Assembly: GCA_945889005.1 (NCBI GenBank)
Contig: CAMDBI010000009.1
Span: 45,074 to 109,073, forward strand
Direction of reading: 5' to 3'
DNA length: 64,000 bases
DNA from: Bacteroides fragilis
GTDB lineage: Bacteria; Bacteroidota; Bacteroidia; Bacteroidales; DTGW01
Shown here: positions 8,493-17,718 of the stretch, in pieces
How positions within the stretch are numbered: position 1 is the stretch's first letter
How the letters are laid out: each line of letters starts with the position of its first letter
Program-made: the position numbers and the translations under genes
The notes under the pieces: model-generated
What the model was told of the DNA's origin: nothing
Database searches by the model: none
What the model saw: the letters and a program-made list of their open reading frames with translations, nothing else

Positions 8493-8534
8493 TCTATTAT
8501 CTTGTGTCTATTATCTTATGTCTATTATCTAATA
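8493..8534. repeat. 14-bp tandem repeat, about three units
   Basis: TCTATTATCTTGTG, TCTATTATCTTATG and TCTATTATCTAATA in direct tandem between leuA and leuC. The word TCTATTATCTT also occurs near 51870 and a related TTTATCTATG near 54080. There are no spacers, so it is not a CRISPR array. Confidence 0.7.
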
Positions 8535-8553
8535 ATCTAATATCAAATTAAAT

Positions 8554-9924
8554 ATGAAAACATTATTTGAAAAAGTATGGGAAAAGCATGTGGTACATCA
8601 AATACAAGATGGACCTGCTGTATTGTACATCGACAAACATTTGATACACGAAGTTACCAGTCCTGTAGCTTTTAAAGGTCTCGACCGACGTGGCATTAAA
8701 GTTCGCCGACCAGACCGCACTGTAGCTACTCCCGATCACAATATACCTACTATTGAGCAAGAATTGCCTATCAAAGAAGAATTGTCGCGTTTGCAGGTTC
8801 AGCAATTGACCGATAATACAACGAATCATAATATTCAATTATATGGTTTAGGGCATCAATACAATGGTGTTGTACATATAATTGGACCCGAATTGGGCAT
8901 CACTCAACCGGGTATGACAATTGTATGTGGCGATAGTCACACAGCTACGCACGGAGCATTTGGGTCTATCGCTTTTGGAATAGGCACATCTGAAGTCGAA
9001 ATGGTTTTGGCTTCGCAATGCTTATTTCAATCGAAACCCAAAACTATGCGTATTACAGTAAATGGTCAATTGAGCAAAGGGGTTACATCAAAAGATATTA
9101 TCCTATATATTATTGCAAAATTAACAGCTGGTGGTGGTACAGGATATTTTGTCGAATTTGCGGGTTCAGCCATTACAAGTTTAAGCATGGAAGCTCGTAT
9201 GACCATCTGTAACATGGCTATTGAAATGGGTGCTCGTGGAGGCATTATTGCTCCCGATCAAACTACTTTCGATTATATCAAAGGTCGCGAATTTGCCCCA
9301 AAAGGTGCCGACTGGGATAAGGCAGTTGCATACTGGAAAACATTGCCTACCGACTCAGGCGCAAAGTTCGATTTAGAATTGACTTACGATGCAGCTGATA
9401 TTGAACCCATGATAACATACGGAACCAATCCGGGTATGGGTTTGAAAGTAACTCAAAACATACCGGCCAATGAACCCAATGTGAAAGCATTGGAATATAT
9501 GGGCTTGAAAGCAGGTCAACCAATGATTGGTCAGCCTATCGATTATGTTTTTATTGGTAGTTGTACCAATGGACGTATCGAAGATTTCCGCTCATTTGCA
9601 TCGATTGTGAAAGGAAAAAAGAAAGCCGAAAATGTTACTGTTTGGATTGTTCCCGGTTCGAAACAAGTTGAAAAACAAATTATTGCAGAGGGTCTGAAAG
9701 ATATATTCGAAGCAGCCGGAATGCCACTTCGTCAACCTGGTTGCTCTGCATGTTTGGCAATGAACGAGGACAAGGTACCTGCCGGAAAATATAGTGTAGC
9801 TACATCGAACCGTAACTTCGAAGGTCGTCAAGGACCCGGATCTAGAACTTTTTTGGTAAGCCCACTTACTGCTGCAGCTGCTGCTATTACAGGTAAAGTA
9901 AGCGATGTGAGAGAATTAATTTAA
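8554..9924 (+). CDS. leuC: 3-isopropylmalate dehydratase large subunit
   Basis: With LeuD it isomerises 2- to 3-isopropylmalate. The 456-residue protein is of aconitase type. Fe-S ligands are visible as the Cys in [13 protein letters not shown] and the pair in [22 protein letters not shown] is another family motif. It lies in the leu operon, 146 nt after leuA, with a tandem repeat in the gap. Full length and intact. Confidence 0.95.
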   Translation: MKTLFEKVWEKHVVHQIQDGPAVLYIDKHLIHEVTSPVAFKGLDRRGIKVRRPDRTVATPDHNIPTIEQELPIKEELSRLQVQQLTDNTTNHNIQLYGLGHQYNGVVHIIGPELGITQPGMTIVCGDSHTATHGAFGSIAFGIGTSEVEMVLASQCLFQSKPKTMRITVNGQLSKGVTSKDIILYIIAKLTAGGGTGYFVEFAGSAITSLSMEARMTICNMAIEMGARGGIIAPDQTTFDYIKGREFAPKGADWDKAVAYWKTLPTDSGAKFDLELTYDAADIEPMITYGTNPGMGLKVTQNIPANEPNVKALEYMGLKAGQPMIGQPIDYVFIGSCTNGRIEDFRSFASIVKGKKKAENVTVWIVPGSKQVEKQIIAEGLKDIFEAAGMPLRQPGCSACLAMNEDKVPAGKYSVATSNRNFEGRQGPGSRTFLVSPLTAAAAAITGKVSDVRELI

Positions 9925-9935
9925 TGTGTAAATTA

Positions 9936-9975
9936 CAAATGTGAAAATGTGCAAATGGGAAAATTTTCACATTTG
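9936..9975. repeat. Perfect 13-bp inverted repeat between leuC and leuD
   Basis: CAAATGTGAAAAT (9936-9948) pairs exactly with ATTTTCACATTTG (9963-9975) around a 14-nt loop. No T-run follows, so it is not a simple terminator. It may be an mRNA stem that shapes stability or relative expression, or a repeat of the TTTTCACATTTG word family. Confidence 0.6.
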
Positions 9976-10004
9976 CCACATCTTCACAATTTAAAATAAA
10001 AAAA

Positions 10005-10595
10005 ATGGAAAAATTTCAAACAATAACAAGTACTTGTGTTCCCCTTCAGATCGAAAATGTGGACACTGACCAAATAATACCAGCACGATTCTTGAAAGCA
10101 ACATCGCGCGAAGGTTTTGGCGATAATCTTTTCCGCGACTGGCGATACGAGAACAACATCCAGCCTAAGAAAGATTTTATTTTAAATAATTCGACTTACA
10201 AGGGCGAAATATTGGTTGCAGCCAAAAACTTTGGTTGCGGATCGAGCCGCGAACACGCTGTTTGGGCAATTTACGATTATGGCTTCCGAATTGTTGTTTC
10301 GAGCTTTTTTGCCGATATCTTTAAAAACAATTCGCTCAATTGTGGGTTATTACCTGTACAAGTTACCGATGCGTTTTTATCGAAGATTTTTGCGGCTATT
10401 GAAAAGAATGCAAATGCCGAATTGAAAGTCGATTTACAAAATCAAACCATTACCATTGTTGCAAGTGGTGAGTCAGAGAAATTTGACGTAAACACATACA
10501 AAAAAGAATGTATGTTAATGGGTTTCGACGATGTAGATTACCTTTTAAATCTTAAAGACAAAATTGTAGCATACGAAGAAGCTGAAAATAAATAA
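10005..10595 (+). CDS. leuD: 3-isopropylmalate dehydratase small subunit
   Basis: The swivelling small subunit of isopropylmalate isomerase, 196 residues. It has the early NVDTDQIIPARFL and the central NFGCGSSREHAVWA motifs that are diagnostic for LeuD. It lies 80 nt after leuC. Length is normal for the family. Confidence 0.95.
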   Translation: MEKFQTITSTCVPLQIENVDTDQIIPARFLKATSREGFGDNLFRDWRYENNIQPKKDFILNNSTYKGEILVAAKNFGCGSSREHAVWAIYDYGFRIVVSSFFADIFKNNSLNCGLLPVQVTDAFLSKIFAAIEKNANAELKVDLQNQTITIVASGESEKFDVNTYKKECMLMGFDDVDYLLNLKDKIVAYEEAENK

Positions 10596-10596
10596 G

Positions 10597-10714
10597 AACA
10601 CTGAGACACAAAGACACAGAGTTCTAAATAATTCAATAGTAACTAAACTTTTTGAGTTTTAATTGTTTATTAAGTAATAGTTTTTAATCCTCTGTGGCTC
10701 CGACGCTCAGTGTT
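10597..10714. repeat. Large imperfect inverted repeat, GACACAGAG family
   Basis: The outer arms AACACTGAG (10597-10605) and CTCAGTGTT (10706-10714) pair perfectly. Inner words CACAGAG and CTCTGTG also pair. The sequence GACACAAAGACACAGAG resembles the stem at 63345-63400. It fills the leuD to second-synthase gap, and the GTG at 10710 falls inside its right arm. Confidence 0.65.
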
Positions 10715-10727
10715 AATACAAAAAAAT

Positions 10728-12239
10728 ATGAGAATAGAAATAATGGATACTACCTTACGCGATGGAGAACAAACCAGCGGCGTATCGTATACCGATGGCG
10801 AAAAGCTTAGTATTGCAAAGGTATTATTAGACGATGTTAAAGTCGATCGTATAGAAGTAGCTTCAGCTCGTATCTCGGAAGGTGAGTACAAAGGTGTTGA
10901 AATGATTACTTCTTGGGCTCGAAAAAATGGACATATCGATAAAATTGAGGTGCTTGGCTTTGTCGATGGTACTGCTTCATTAGACTGGATTGTTAAAGCC
11001 GGAGGGAAGGTTATCAATTTATTGACAAAAGGTTCTGAAAAGCATTGCATAAAACAATTGCGCAAACAACCAGCCGAACATATTGCAGACATTAAGAATT
11101 CTATTGCATACGCTCGAAAAGTAGGTGTAACTGTCAATGTGTATCTCGAAGATTGGTCAAACGGCATGCGTAACTCTAAAGATTATGTATATTATTTGCT
11201 CGACCAGCTTAGAAACGAAGGAATTGTTCGTTTTCTTTTACCCGATACTTTGGGTGTTTTAAACCCAGACGAATCGTATGAATTTGTTCACGATATCGTA
11301 AATCGCTACCCCGAACTTCATTTCGACTTTCATGCACACAACGATTACGATTTAGCAGCAGGCAATGTTTATGCAGCAATTAAAGCTGGGGCACATGGAA
11401 TACACACAACCGTAAATGGACTTGGCGAAAGAGCTGGTAATGTGCCTTTAGCCAGTGTTGTAGCTATTATGCGCGATCAACTAAAACTTGAAGTAGTTAT
11501 TAACGAATCGAAACTTACTCAAGTAAGCCGTTTGGTTGAATCATTCTCTGGAATACGTATACCTGGCAATAAACCAGTAGTAGGGGAGTATGTATTTACT
11601 CAAACTGCTGGCATTCATGCCGATGGCGACGCAAAAAACAACTTGTATTACAACGACTTGCTACCTGAACGATTTGGCAGACAACGTCAGTATGCATTGG
11701 GTAAAATGTCGGGAAAAGCTAGTATTCAGAAAAACCTCGAGGAACTTGGAATAGATCTATCGTCCGACGATATGAAAATTCTTACTGCTCGCATTATTGA
11801 ACTTGGCGACAAAAAAGAAACCATTACCAAAGAAGATCTTCCTTACATTATTGCAGATGTTCTCAGCAGTTCATCTATAGAAAATAAAATTATTATTAAA
11901 AATTATTGTCTTTCTGTAGCCGAAGGACTAAAATCTTCTGCAACCTTAAAGCTTGATGTCAATGGTACAGAATATCAAGCAACAGCTTCTGGCGATGGTC
12001 AATACGATGCTTTTATGAACTCGCTACAAAGTATTTATAGCAAACTCGATCGCTCCCTTCCTCAACTTACCGACTATGTTGTAACTATTCCTCCTGGTGG
12101 ACACACCGATGCTTTGGTAGAGTGTATTATAACATGGCGTATAAATGAAAAAGATGTAAAAACACGAGGACTCGATCCCGATCAAAGTATAGCTGCCATA
12201 AAAGCAACTGTTAAAATGTTGAATATATTAGAAAAATAA
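10728..12239 (+). CDS. Isopropylmalate/citramalate synthase family enzyme (second paralogue in leu operon)
   Basis: A 503-residue DRE-TIM enzyme starting [20 protein letters not shown]. It has the catalytic HAHNDYD and NGLGERAGN motifs and a C-terminal LeuA-like regulatory domain (~380-503, SGDGQYDAFMNSL). It is clearly diverged from the leuA product of the same operon. By position and family it may be a citramalate synthase (pyruvate + acetyl-CoA, feeding isoleucine), which would let LeuCD and LeuB serve both pathways; that is inference. It could equally be a second isopropylmalate synthase. The in-frame GTG at 10710 lies in a repeat arm, so the ATG at 10728 is preferred. leuB follows after 6 nt. 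Confidence 0.75.
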   Translation: MRIEIMDTTLRDGEQTSGVSYTDGEKLSIAKVLLDDVKVDRIEVASARISEGEYKGVEMITSWARKNGHIDKIEVLGFVDGTASLDWIVKAGGKVINLLTKGSEKHCIKQLRKQPAEHIADIKNSIAYARKVGVTVNVYLEDWSNGMRNSKDYVYYLLDQLRNEGIVRFLLPDTLGVLNPDESYEFVHDIVNRYPELHFDFHAHNDYDLAAGNVYAAIKAGAHGIHTTVNGLGERAGNVPLASVVAIMRDQLKLEVVINESKLTQVSRLVESFSGIRIPGNKPVVGEYVFTQTAGIHADGDAKNNLYYNDLLPERFGRQRQYALGKMSGKASIQKNLEELGIDLSSDDMKILTARIIELGDKKETITKEDLPYIIADVLSSSSIENKIIIKNYCLSVAEGLKSSATLKLDVNGTEYQATASGDGQYDAFMNSLQSIYSKLDRSLPQLTDYVVTIPPGGHTDALVECIITWRINEKDVKTRGLDPDQSIAAIKATVKMLNILEK

Positions 12240-12245
12240 AAAACA

Positions 12246-13304
12246 ATGAGTAGAACATTCAAAATTGCTGTAATGCCCGGCGACGGAATTGGTCCCGAGG
12301 TTACAGCGCAGGCCATAAAAGTATTAAAGGCATTAGAGCCAAAATTTGACGTAACGTTCGATTTTAACGAAGTATTAATTGGAGCTATTGCTATAGACCA
12401 AACTGGCAACCCACTACCCGACGAAACCATTGCCGCCTGCAAGGCTTCGGACGCTGTATTGTTGGGCGCTGTTGGGCACCCTCGTTTCGACAATGACCCT
12501 GGTGCAAAAGTGCGCCCCGAACAAGGATTGTTGAAAATACGCAAAGAATTAGGCTTATATGCCAATATTCGCCCTGTTGCTACTTATGCTTTGTTAAACG
12601 AAGCATCGCCTATCAAAACTCACCTTCTAAAAGACGTTGATATGGTAGTATATCGCGAACTTACCGGAGGTATTTATTTTGGCGAAAAAGGTCGTAAAGA
12701 TGATGGAAAAACAGCATACGACAATTGCATTTATACCGAAGAAGAAGTTCGTCGTGTGGCGCATTTGGCCTTTAAAATGGCTCGTACACGTCGTAAAAAA
12801 CTAACCTTGGTCGACAAGGCCAATGTGCTCGAAACAAGTCGTTTGTGGCGAGAAGTGGTTAAGAAAATGGAGGCCGAATATGCCGATGTAACTGTTGATT
12901 ATATGTTTGTAGACTCGGCTGCCATGAAATTAGTTACTTGGCCAGCTTACTTCGACGTTATTTTAACCGAAAATATGTTTGGCGACATACTTACCGACGA
13001 AGCTTCGGTAATTACTGGTTCAATAGGTTTATTGCCTTCGGCATCGGTAGGCGATACATTTGCTCTTTTTGAACCAATTCATGGTTCTTATCCACAGGCA
13101 GCAGGTAAAAATATTGCCAATCCTTATGGCACAATTTTAAGCGCGGCAATGTTGTGCGATCACATTGGCTTACCCGAAGCTGCTAAAGCAATTCGTAATG
13201 CTGTTGACAAAGGTCTTGAAAACGGTATTGTTACTGTTGACATTAACGCTAGCAACAACAATTCGACATCGGAAGTTGGCGATTGGATAGCTAAGAACTT
13301 ATAA
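12246..13304 (+). CDS. leuB: 3-isopropylmalate dehydrogenase
   Basis: Oxidatively decarboxylates 3-isopropylmalate to 2-oxoisocaproate with NAD. The 352-residue protein has the GDGIGPEV start, RPEQGLLKIRKELGLYANIRP, YRELTGGIYFG and the metal-site segment ENMFGDILTDEAS. The HGSYPQAAGKNIANP cofactor loop is also present. Last gene of the leu operon; a very strong terminator follows. Confidence 0.95.
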   Translation: MSRTFKIAVMPGDGIGPEVTAQAIKVLKALEPKFDVTFDFNEVLIGAIAIDQTGNPLPDETIAACKASDAVLLGAVGHPRFDNDPGAKVRPEQGLLKIRKELGLYANIRPVATYALLNEASPIKTHLLKDVDMVVYRELTGGIYFGEKGRKDDGKTAYDNCIYTEEEVRRVAHLAFKMARTRRKKLTLVDKANVLETSRLWREVVKKMEAEYADVTVDYMFVDSAAMKLVTWPAYFDVILTENMFGDILTDEASVITGSIGLLPSASVGDTFALFEPIHGSYPQAAGKNIANPYGTILSAAMLCDHIGLPEAAKAIRNAVDKGLENGIVTVDINASNNNSTSEVGDWIAKNL

Positions 13305-13312
13305 GTAAATAT

Positions 13313-13370
13313 AATAACCACAGTATTCAAATTGTAAAAAATTGCAATTTGAATACTGTGGTTATTTTTT
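13313..13370 (+). terminator. Terminator of the leu operon
   Basis: A perfect 22-bp stem: 13313-13334 (starting AATAACCACAG) pairs with 13345-13366 (ending CTGTGGTTATT). The loop is 10 nt and a T-run ends at 13370. It is unusually long and perfect for an intrinsic terminator. Confidence 0.9.
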
Positions 13371-13498
13371 ATATATCAATTCTCCAAGGCATATAAACAG
13401 TTAATGAATAGGCGCTAATAAATCGGCTACTTACTTATGTGTTTTTTTAAGAAAGTTTCATGTCAATGTGTAAAAATTGCGAATAATGAGTTGAGATC

Positions 13499-15556
13499 TT
13501 AAACAATTAATTTACTCTTATTTGAGATTCCTTTTCTCATGTTTTGAAATAAAATGTGTGTATTGAGCATATATGCCCATTGTCCGTCGCCATGTTGCGA
13601 CACATTCATAATTACAGAATCTTTTTCAAATGCTTGACCCAAAGGTTTTAATACAGCCTGTTGTTCTCCAAATATTTCGTCGCAAAGCAATGCCAAATAA
13701 TCGTTACCTTCTTTCAAAATCAGGGTTTTAACTGTATCGGGGTAGCTACCGCCAAGATGGAACATAGCCCTTAGATCGAGAAAAGGTATCATATTGTTGT
13801 TGAAATGAATTGTAGAAGTGTTTTGTTTAAGTATCAGATCCGATTTTAAGATATGCATACACACTTCAATCTCGGTTAAAGGTAAAATAAAAAAGCTCCG
13901 TTCGACTCTAAATAACAACGAGTCGATGATTGCTATCGATTGTTGAATCTTAAGTGTAAAGGTACTACCTTTGTCTTTTTCGGTATCAATAAATATTTCA
14001 CCACGGAGTTCCGTAATTTTCTTTTTAACTACATCCATACCTACTCCGCGTCCCGAAACATCGGTAACAGCATTGGCTGTCGATAGCCCCGAATGGAAGA
14101 TCAAATTTATCAACTCTTGCTTGGTCAATACATCGGTAACTTTAATTAAACCTTTATTAATGGCTTTTTTTTGTATCTTTTCAAGATCGAGTCCGGCTCC
14201 ATCGTCTTCTATTTTTATATGTATGAAGTTGCCAACATGATGAGCACTGAGCTTAATAGTGCCCATTTCTGATTTTCCTTTTAATTTGCGTTCTTCGGGA
14301 GTTTCTATACCATGATCGACACAATTGCGCAAAATATGTATCATCGGGTCTGCTATAAGATCGATGGTATTTTTGTCGAGTTCGGTGTCGGTTCCTACTG
14401 TTATGAATTCAATGTTTTTACTTGTTTTTTTCGACAAATCGCGAACCAAACGTTGGAATTTTATTATAATATCACCCAATGGTACTAATCTTATTTCAAG
14501 AGCGTTGTTTCGAAAAAGTTTCGATAAATTCTCCAACTTTTCGATTTGAGGCCTTATGTTTTCATAATAATCGTCTTTTGTGGTTTGTAGTAATTGTGTA
14601 TTGAGTGTAATTAACTCACTTACCAAGAACATGAGGTAGTCGAGCTTAGACGAATCTACATTGATTCGTTTTATGCTTAGGAAGTTTTGGGCTGTAATAT
14701 TGTTTGCTACTTTTTTCCTTGCGTCTGTTTCTATATGATTTACAGCTTCCGTTTTTACAATGGTTTGGTCGAATTCGGTGTTGGTTCGTGCAATGACTTC
14801 ATCTATAGACAAATTTGTTAAACCAGAAATTTGATCCGCTGCATTTTCATCTTGTTGCAAGATATCGCCTTCTTTGAGCAATATAAAACTACAGTTGTCT
14901 TCTATAAACATGAAAACCTCTTTAATATCGTTGATATGGGATTGCGATATCAATACTATGCCCCAAGTTTCTGAGGTTTCATTGCTTAACGATTGAATTC
15001 GATGAGTTTTATAAGTACCCAAACTTGCCAAATCGCTTAGAATATTAACTAAACTTACACCTCTGAAAAATATTTGTTCATCGGCTTTTAATAAAATATA
15101 CCATGTTCGAACATTTGCTTTATCTAATTCTTCGAGCTCTTTAAAAACTTTTAATTCTGTATTAACTTCTGAGGTCGAATAGTTTTGAATATTGGCCATA
15201 AGTTCAGCATGTTTATGCTGGTTAACAGGGTTTGTAAGATTTTCGTCGTTGAGCAATTGCCTAATATGATCGAGCGACGAAAGCGATATTTCTATTATAT
15301 TACGTTCAAATGGAGTATTTGAATCGCGTATTTCTTGAAAAATGTTTTCTAAATGGTGCGTATAGTCATTGATATGTTTAAAACCATACATTGAACTGGT
15401 ACCTTTTATGGTATGCATAGCTCTAAAAACAGCATCAATCAAGGTTCTATTGTTCGAATCGGTTTCCAATTTCAATATATCTGACTCGAACTGCTCTAAA
15501 AGCCCGACAACTTCATCGATAAACTTTCCTCTAAATTTTTGAAAAAAATCTTCCAT
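13499..15556 (-). CDS. cheA: CheA-type histidine kinase
   Basis: 685 residues. An N-terminal Hpt domain has the phospho-His in AMHTIKGTSS (about residue 48). A central linker without a recognisable P2 domain follows. Next come a dimerisation helix pair (~286-345), a HATPase (~350-545, with HILRNCVDHGIE, DDGAGLD and SGRGVGMDVVK) and a C-terminal CheW-like domain (~545-685). It is thus a complete CheA kinase. No cheW, cheY, cheB or cheR is adjacent. It lies 68 nt downstream of, and on the same strand as, a LuxR-type regulator and a receiver-kinase, so it may belong to a non-flagellar sensory pathway. The only chemoreceptor in the window is 33 kb away. Confidence 0.9.
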   Translation of the reverse strand: MEDFFQKFRGKFIDEVVGLLEQFESDILKLETDSNNRTLIDAVFRAMHTIKGTSSMYGFKHINDYTHHLENIFQEIRDSNTPFERNIIEISLSSLDHIRQLLNDENLTNPVNQHKHAELMANIQNYSTSEVNTELKVFKELEELDKANVRTWYILLKADEQIFFRGVSLVNILSDLASLGTYKTHRIQSLSNETSETWGIVLISQSHINDIKEVFMFIEDNCSFILLKEGDILQQDENAADQISGLTNLSIDEVIARTNTEFDQTIVKTEAVNHIETDARKKVANNITAQNFLSIKRINVDSSKLDYLMFLVSELITLNTQLLQTTKDDYYENIRPQIEKLENLSKLFRNNALEIRLVPLGDIIIKFQRLVRDLSKKTSKNIEFITVGTDTELDKNTIDLIADPMIHILRNCVDHGIETPEERKLKGKSEMGTIKLSAHHVGNFIHIKIEDDGAGLDLEKIQKKAINKGLIKVTDVLTKQELINLIFHSGLSTANAVTDVSGRGVGMDVVKKKITELRGEIFIDTEKDKGSTFTLKIQQSIAIIDSLLFRVERSFFILPLTEIEVCMHILKSDLILKQNTSTIHFNNNMIPFLDLRAMFHLGGSYPDTVKTLILKEGNDYLALLCDEIFGEQQAVLKPLGQAFEKDSVIMNVSQHGDGQWAYMLNTHILFQNMRKGISNKSKLIV

Positions 15557-15624
15557 ACCAATAATGTACTATAGAGACTTAAAAAAATGGATTGTATTAA
15601 AATTAATGAAAAAAAACGAAAGGT

Positions 15625-16269
15625 CTATATTGAAAACAGTTTATTTTTTATTGCATAAAGAACCAATCCAGAAGAACTTAAGCTGTTTGTTTTAGTATGT
15701 AACAAATTTGTAATTGTTTTAACTTCGTTTATCGATAATTTTGTTAGCATTGCAATATCGTCATTGCTTTGGTTTTTGCAGATACCATTTAAAACCATCA
15801 GCTCTTCTTGTGACAATATTGGAATCTCTTGCGAGGGTTTATTTTCAGAAATATTAACAATTACATGTTGCAACAATTCGGGCGAAAAATAACTCGAATT
15901 TTTCGATATTTCTACTATTGCTTTTTCCAATTCATTAATTCCCGACGATTTAAGAACAAAACCCTTGACACCAGCATTAAGCATTTTGTAATAATATTCT
16001 TCATCGCCAAACATAGACAGACATAGAATTTTAAGTTCAGGACATTTTGCTAAAGCAAGCTGACTCGCCTCAATTCCATCCATCACGGGCATTCTAATAT
16101 CCATAAGTACAACATCTGGCATGTTTTTCTCAAAATTTTCTATAAAAATTCTTCCATTTTCAGCTTCTGCAACTATTTCTATTTTATCGCTTTTGCCAAG
16201 CAACACACGCAATCCAGATCGAAACATTACGTGATCTTCAACAATGAATACTTTTATTTTTCGTTCCAT
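15625..16269 (-). CDS. Response regulator, receiver plus LuxR-like C-terminus
   Basis: 214 residues. The receiver domain (~1-120) has the acidic VEDH start, phospho-Asp in DVVLMDIRMPVMDG and Lys in FVLKSSG. The C-terminal ~60 residues have the length and spacing of a NarL/LuxR HTH (ILSQEELMVLNGI...), but the core is degenerate compared with the usual LTxRExEVL, so DNA binding is less certain. It starts 4 nt after the stop of the receiver-kinase upstream, so the two are almost surely a cognate pair. Confidence 0.85.
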   Translation of the reverse strand: MERKIKVFIVEDHVMFRSGLRVLLGKSDKIEIVAEAENGRIFIENFEKNMPDVVLMDIRMPVMDGIEASQLALAKCPELKILCLSMFGDEEYYYKMLNAGVKGFVLKSSGINELEKAIVEISKNSSYFSPELLQHVIVNISENKPSQEIPILSQEELMVLNGICKNQSNDDIAMLTKLSINEVKTITNLLHTKTNSLSSSGLVLYAIKNKLFSI

Positions 16270-16273
16270 TTTT

Positions 16274-17293
16274 TTAAATATTAAATTTCATTTTTACTTG
16301 AAAGCCATTATCTGGCGAAGTAAGAATTTGAATATCGCCACCAATCGATTTTATTCGATTTTTTATATTTTGTAATCCCATACCAATGCTTTTTTGGTTA
16401 ATTGTCAGAAAATCAAATCCTTTGCCATTGTCGCAATAATTTATTAGAAGTGTTTCATTTATTTTTTCGATATTGATAGATGCTTCGTTTGCTTGAGAAT
16501 GCTTCTGTGTATTGGTTATACATTCTTTCAAAACTCTGAATATTGATACTTCCATATTGGAACTTAATCTAAAATTTGTATTGGTGTTGAATGTGAAATG
16601 TATGGTCGATACCCTCTTAATATTTTCGATATACGATTGCAGGGTGGTAATAAAACCAAATTTTTCTAAAATATGAGGACTAATATTGTAAGCAATTGCT
16701 CTTACTTGTGCTATCGATTCGTTGACAAGTTGCAAAGAGTTACAAAGAATATCGTCGATTTCTTGAGTTTTATGATTTTTTACCATCCACTCAATATACA
16801 TTTTGAGGCTCGAAAGCATAGGCCCAATACCATCGTGTAGGTCTACAGCAAAGCGCGAGCGCTCATCTTCTTCAATTCTTACAAGTGTATTTACCAATTG
16901 TTTGTTTTCGAGTCGCAGATCGTATGCCATTAGTGCATTGTCGATGGTTATTAAAATATCGTCTTTGTTATATGGCTTGAGTAAATATTGAAATACACTT
17001 CCCGAATTAATTGCATCCAATACATTACGAACGTCCATTAAAGCTGTAAGGATTATATATATTATATCGGGATATTGTTGGCGAATGCGCAAAATAAAAT
17101 CTAACCCATTTTCGTGAGGCATAACAAAATCAGAAACAACAACCTTTATATTGTTTTGTGCAATTATTTGACTGCCAATTTCAGTATTCTCTGCTGTTAG
17201 TATATGGTAATAAGTCGAGAACATTTCCTCAAATAAAAGCAGATTGATGCTTTCATCATCGACATACAATATTGTCGGCTTATTGTTTTCCAT
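16274..17293 (-). CDS. Receiver domain fused to a NarX/DesK-type histidine kinase
   Basis: 339 residues. An N-terminal receiver (~1-120, phospho-Asp in VVVSDFVMPHENG, Lys in YLLKPYN) is followed by a HisKA_3 dimerisation domain with FAVDLHDGIGPMLSS and a HATPase ending in IGMGLQNIKNRIKSIGG. There is no transmembrane segment, so it is cytoplasmic and takes its input through phosphorylation of its own receiver. It is first in a tight operon with the LuxR-like regulator and probably cheA. Confidence 0.85.
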   Translation of the reverse strand: MENNKPTILYVDDESINLLLFEEMFSTYYHILTAENTEIGSQIIAQNNIKVVVSDFVMPHENGLDFILRIRQQYPDIIYIILTALMDVRNVLDAINSGSVFQYLLKPYNKDDILITIDNALMAYDLRLENKQLVNTLVRIEEDERSRFAVDLHDGIGPMLSSLKMYIEWMVKNHKTQEIDDILCNSLQLVNESIAQVRAIAYNISPHILEKFGFITTLQSYIENIKRVSTIHFTFNTNTNFRLSSNMEVSIFRVLKECITNTQKHSQANEASINIEKINETLLINYCDNGKGFDFLTINQKSIGMGLQNIKNRIKSIGGDIQILTSPDNGFQVKMKFNI

Positions 17294-17397
17294 AAATAAA
17301 ACGATTTCTGATACTCCACATGAAATTACAAAAAAAAGAATCGATTATTTAGATTATGTAAAAAGATTATTTACTAAAAATATTTTCATGTGTATCC

Positions 17398-17437
17398 AAA
17401 AAACAAACCCCTGCAAGTATTTAACAAACAGGGGTTT
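17398..17437 (-). terminator. Terminator of the tRNA-Arg transcript
   Basis: Read on the minus strand, AAACCCCTG and CAGGGGTTT (17429-17437 and 17405-17413) pair, and a T-rich tail TTTGTTTTTT follows. It lies 13 nt past the tRNA 3' end. Confidence 0.75.
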
Positions 17438-17449
17438 TATTATTTAAGA

Positions 17450-17526
17450 TGGTGACCGCGGAGGGATTCAAACCCCCAACCTTCTGATCCGTAGTCAGAT
17501 GCTCTATTCAGTTAAGCTACGCAGCC
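17450..17526 (-). tRNA. tRNA-Arg (anticodon ACG)
   Basis: The minus strand folds as a full cloverleaf of 77 nt with encoded CCA. The acceptor is GGCTGCG/CGCGGTC with G-U pairs. The anticodon stem is TCTGA/TCAGA with loop CTACGGA (anticodon ACG), and the T arm is GGGGG TTTGAAT CCCTC. An ACG anticodon implies A34-to-inosine editing by TadA. Confidence 0.95.
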
Positions 17527-17565
17527 AATAATTTCGATTTTTATGTCGCCCATTAAAATCGGGTG

Positions 17566-17573
17566 CAAAAATA
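17566..17573 (-). promoter_or_regulatory. -7 promoter element for tRNA-Arg
   Basis: On the minus strand this reads TATTTTTG, matching TAnnTTTG, about 40 nt before the tRNA 5' end. A possible -33 TTG lies at 17597-17599 with a long spacer of 23. Confidence 0.4.
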
Positions 17574-17718
17574 AACATTTTATGAAATATAAAAAACAAA
17601 AAATGAATTTTATATATATTAAACAGTCTTTCATTTTTATGATTGTGACAAATAGTTGAATACCAAACATGCTTAGAATTTATTTTTATAAACACTTCGG
17701 GGCTTATGAAAAAGTTTA

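Noticed and set aside
8493..8534. CRISPR array
   Set aside because: The 14-bp units are in direct contact without spacers, and no cas gene is in the window.
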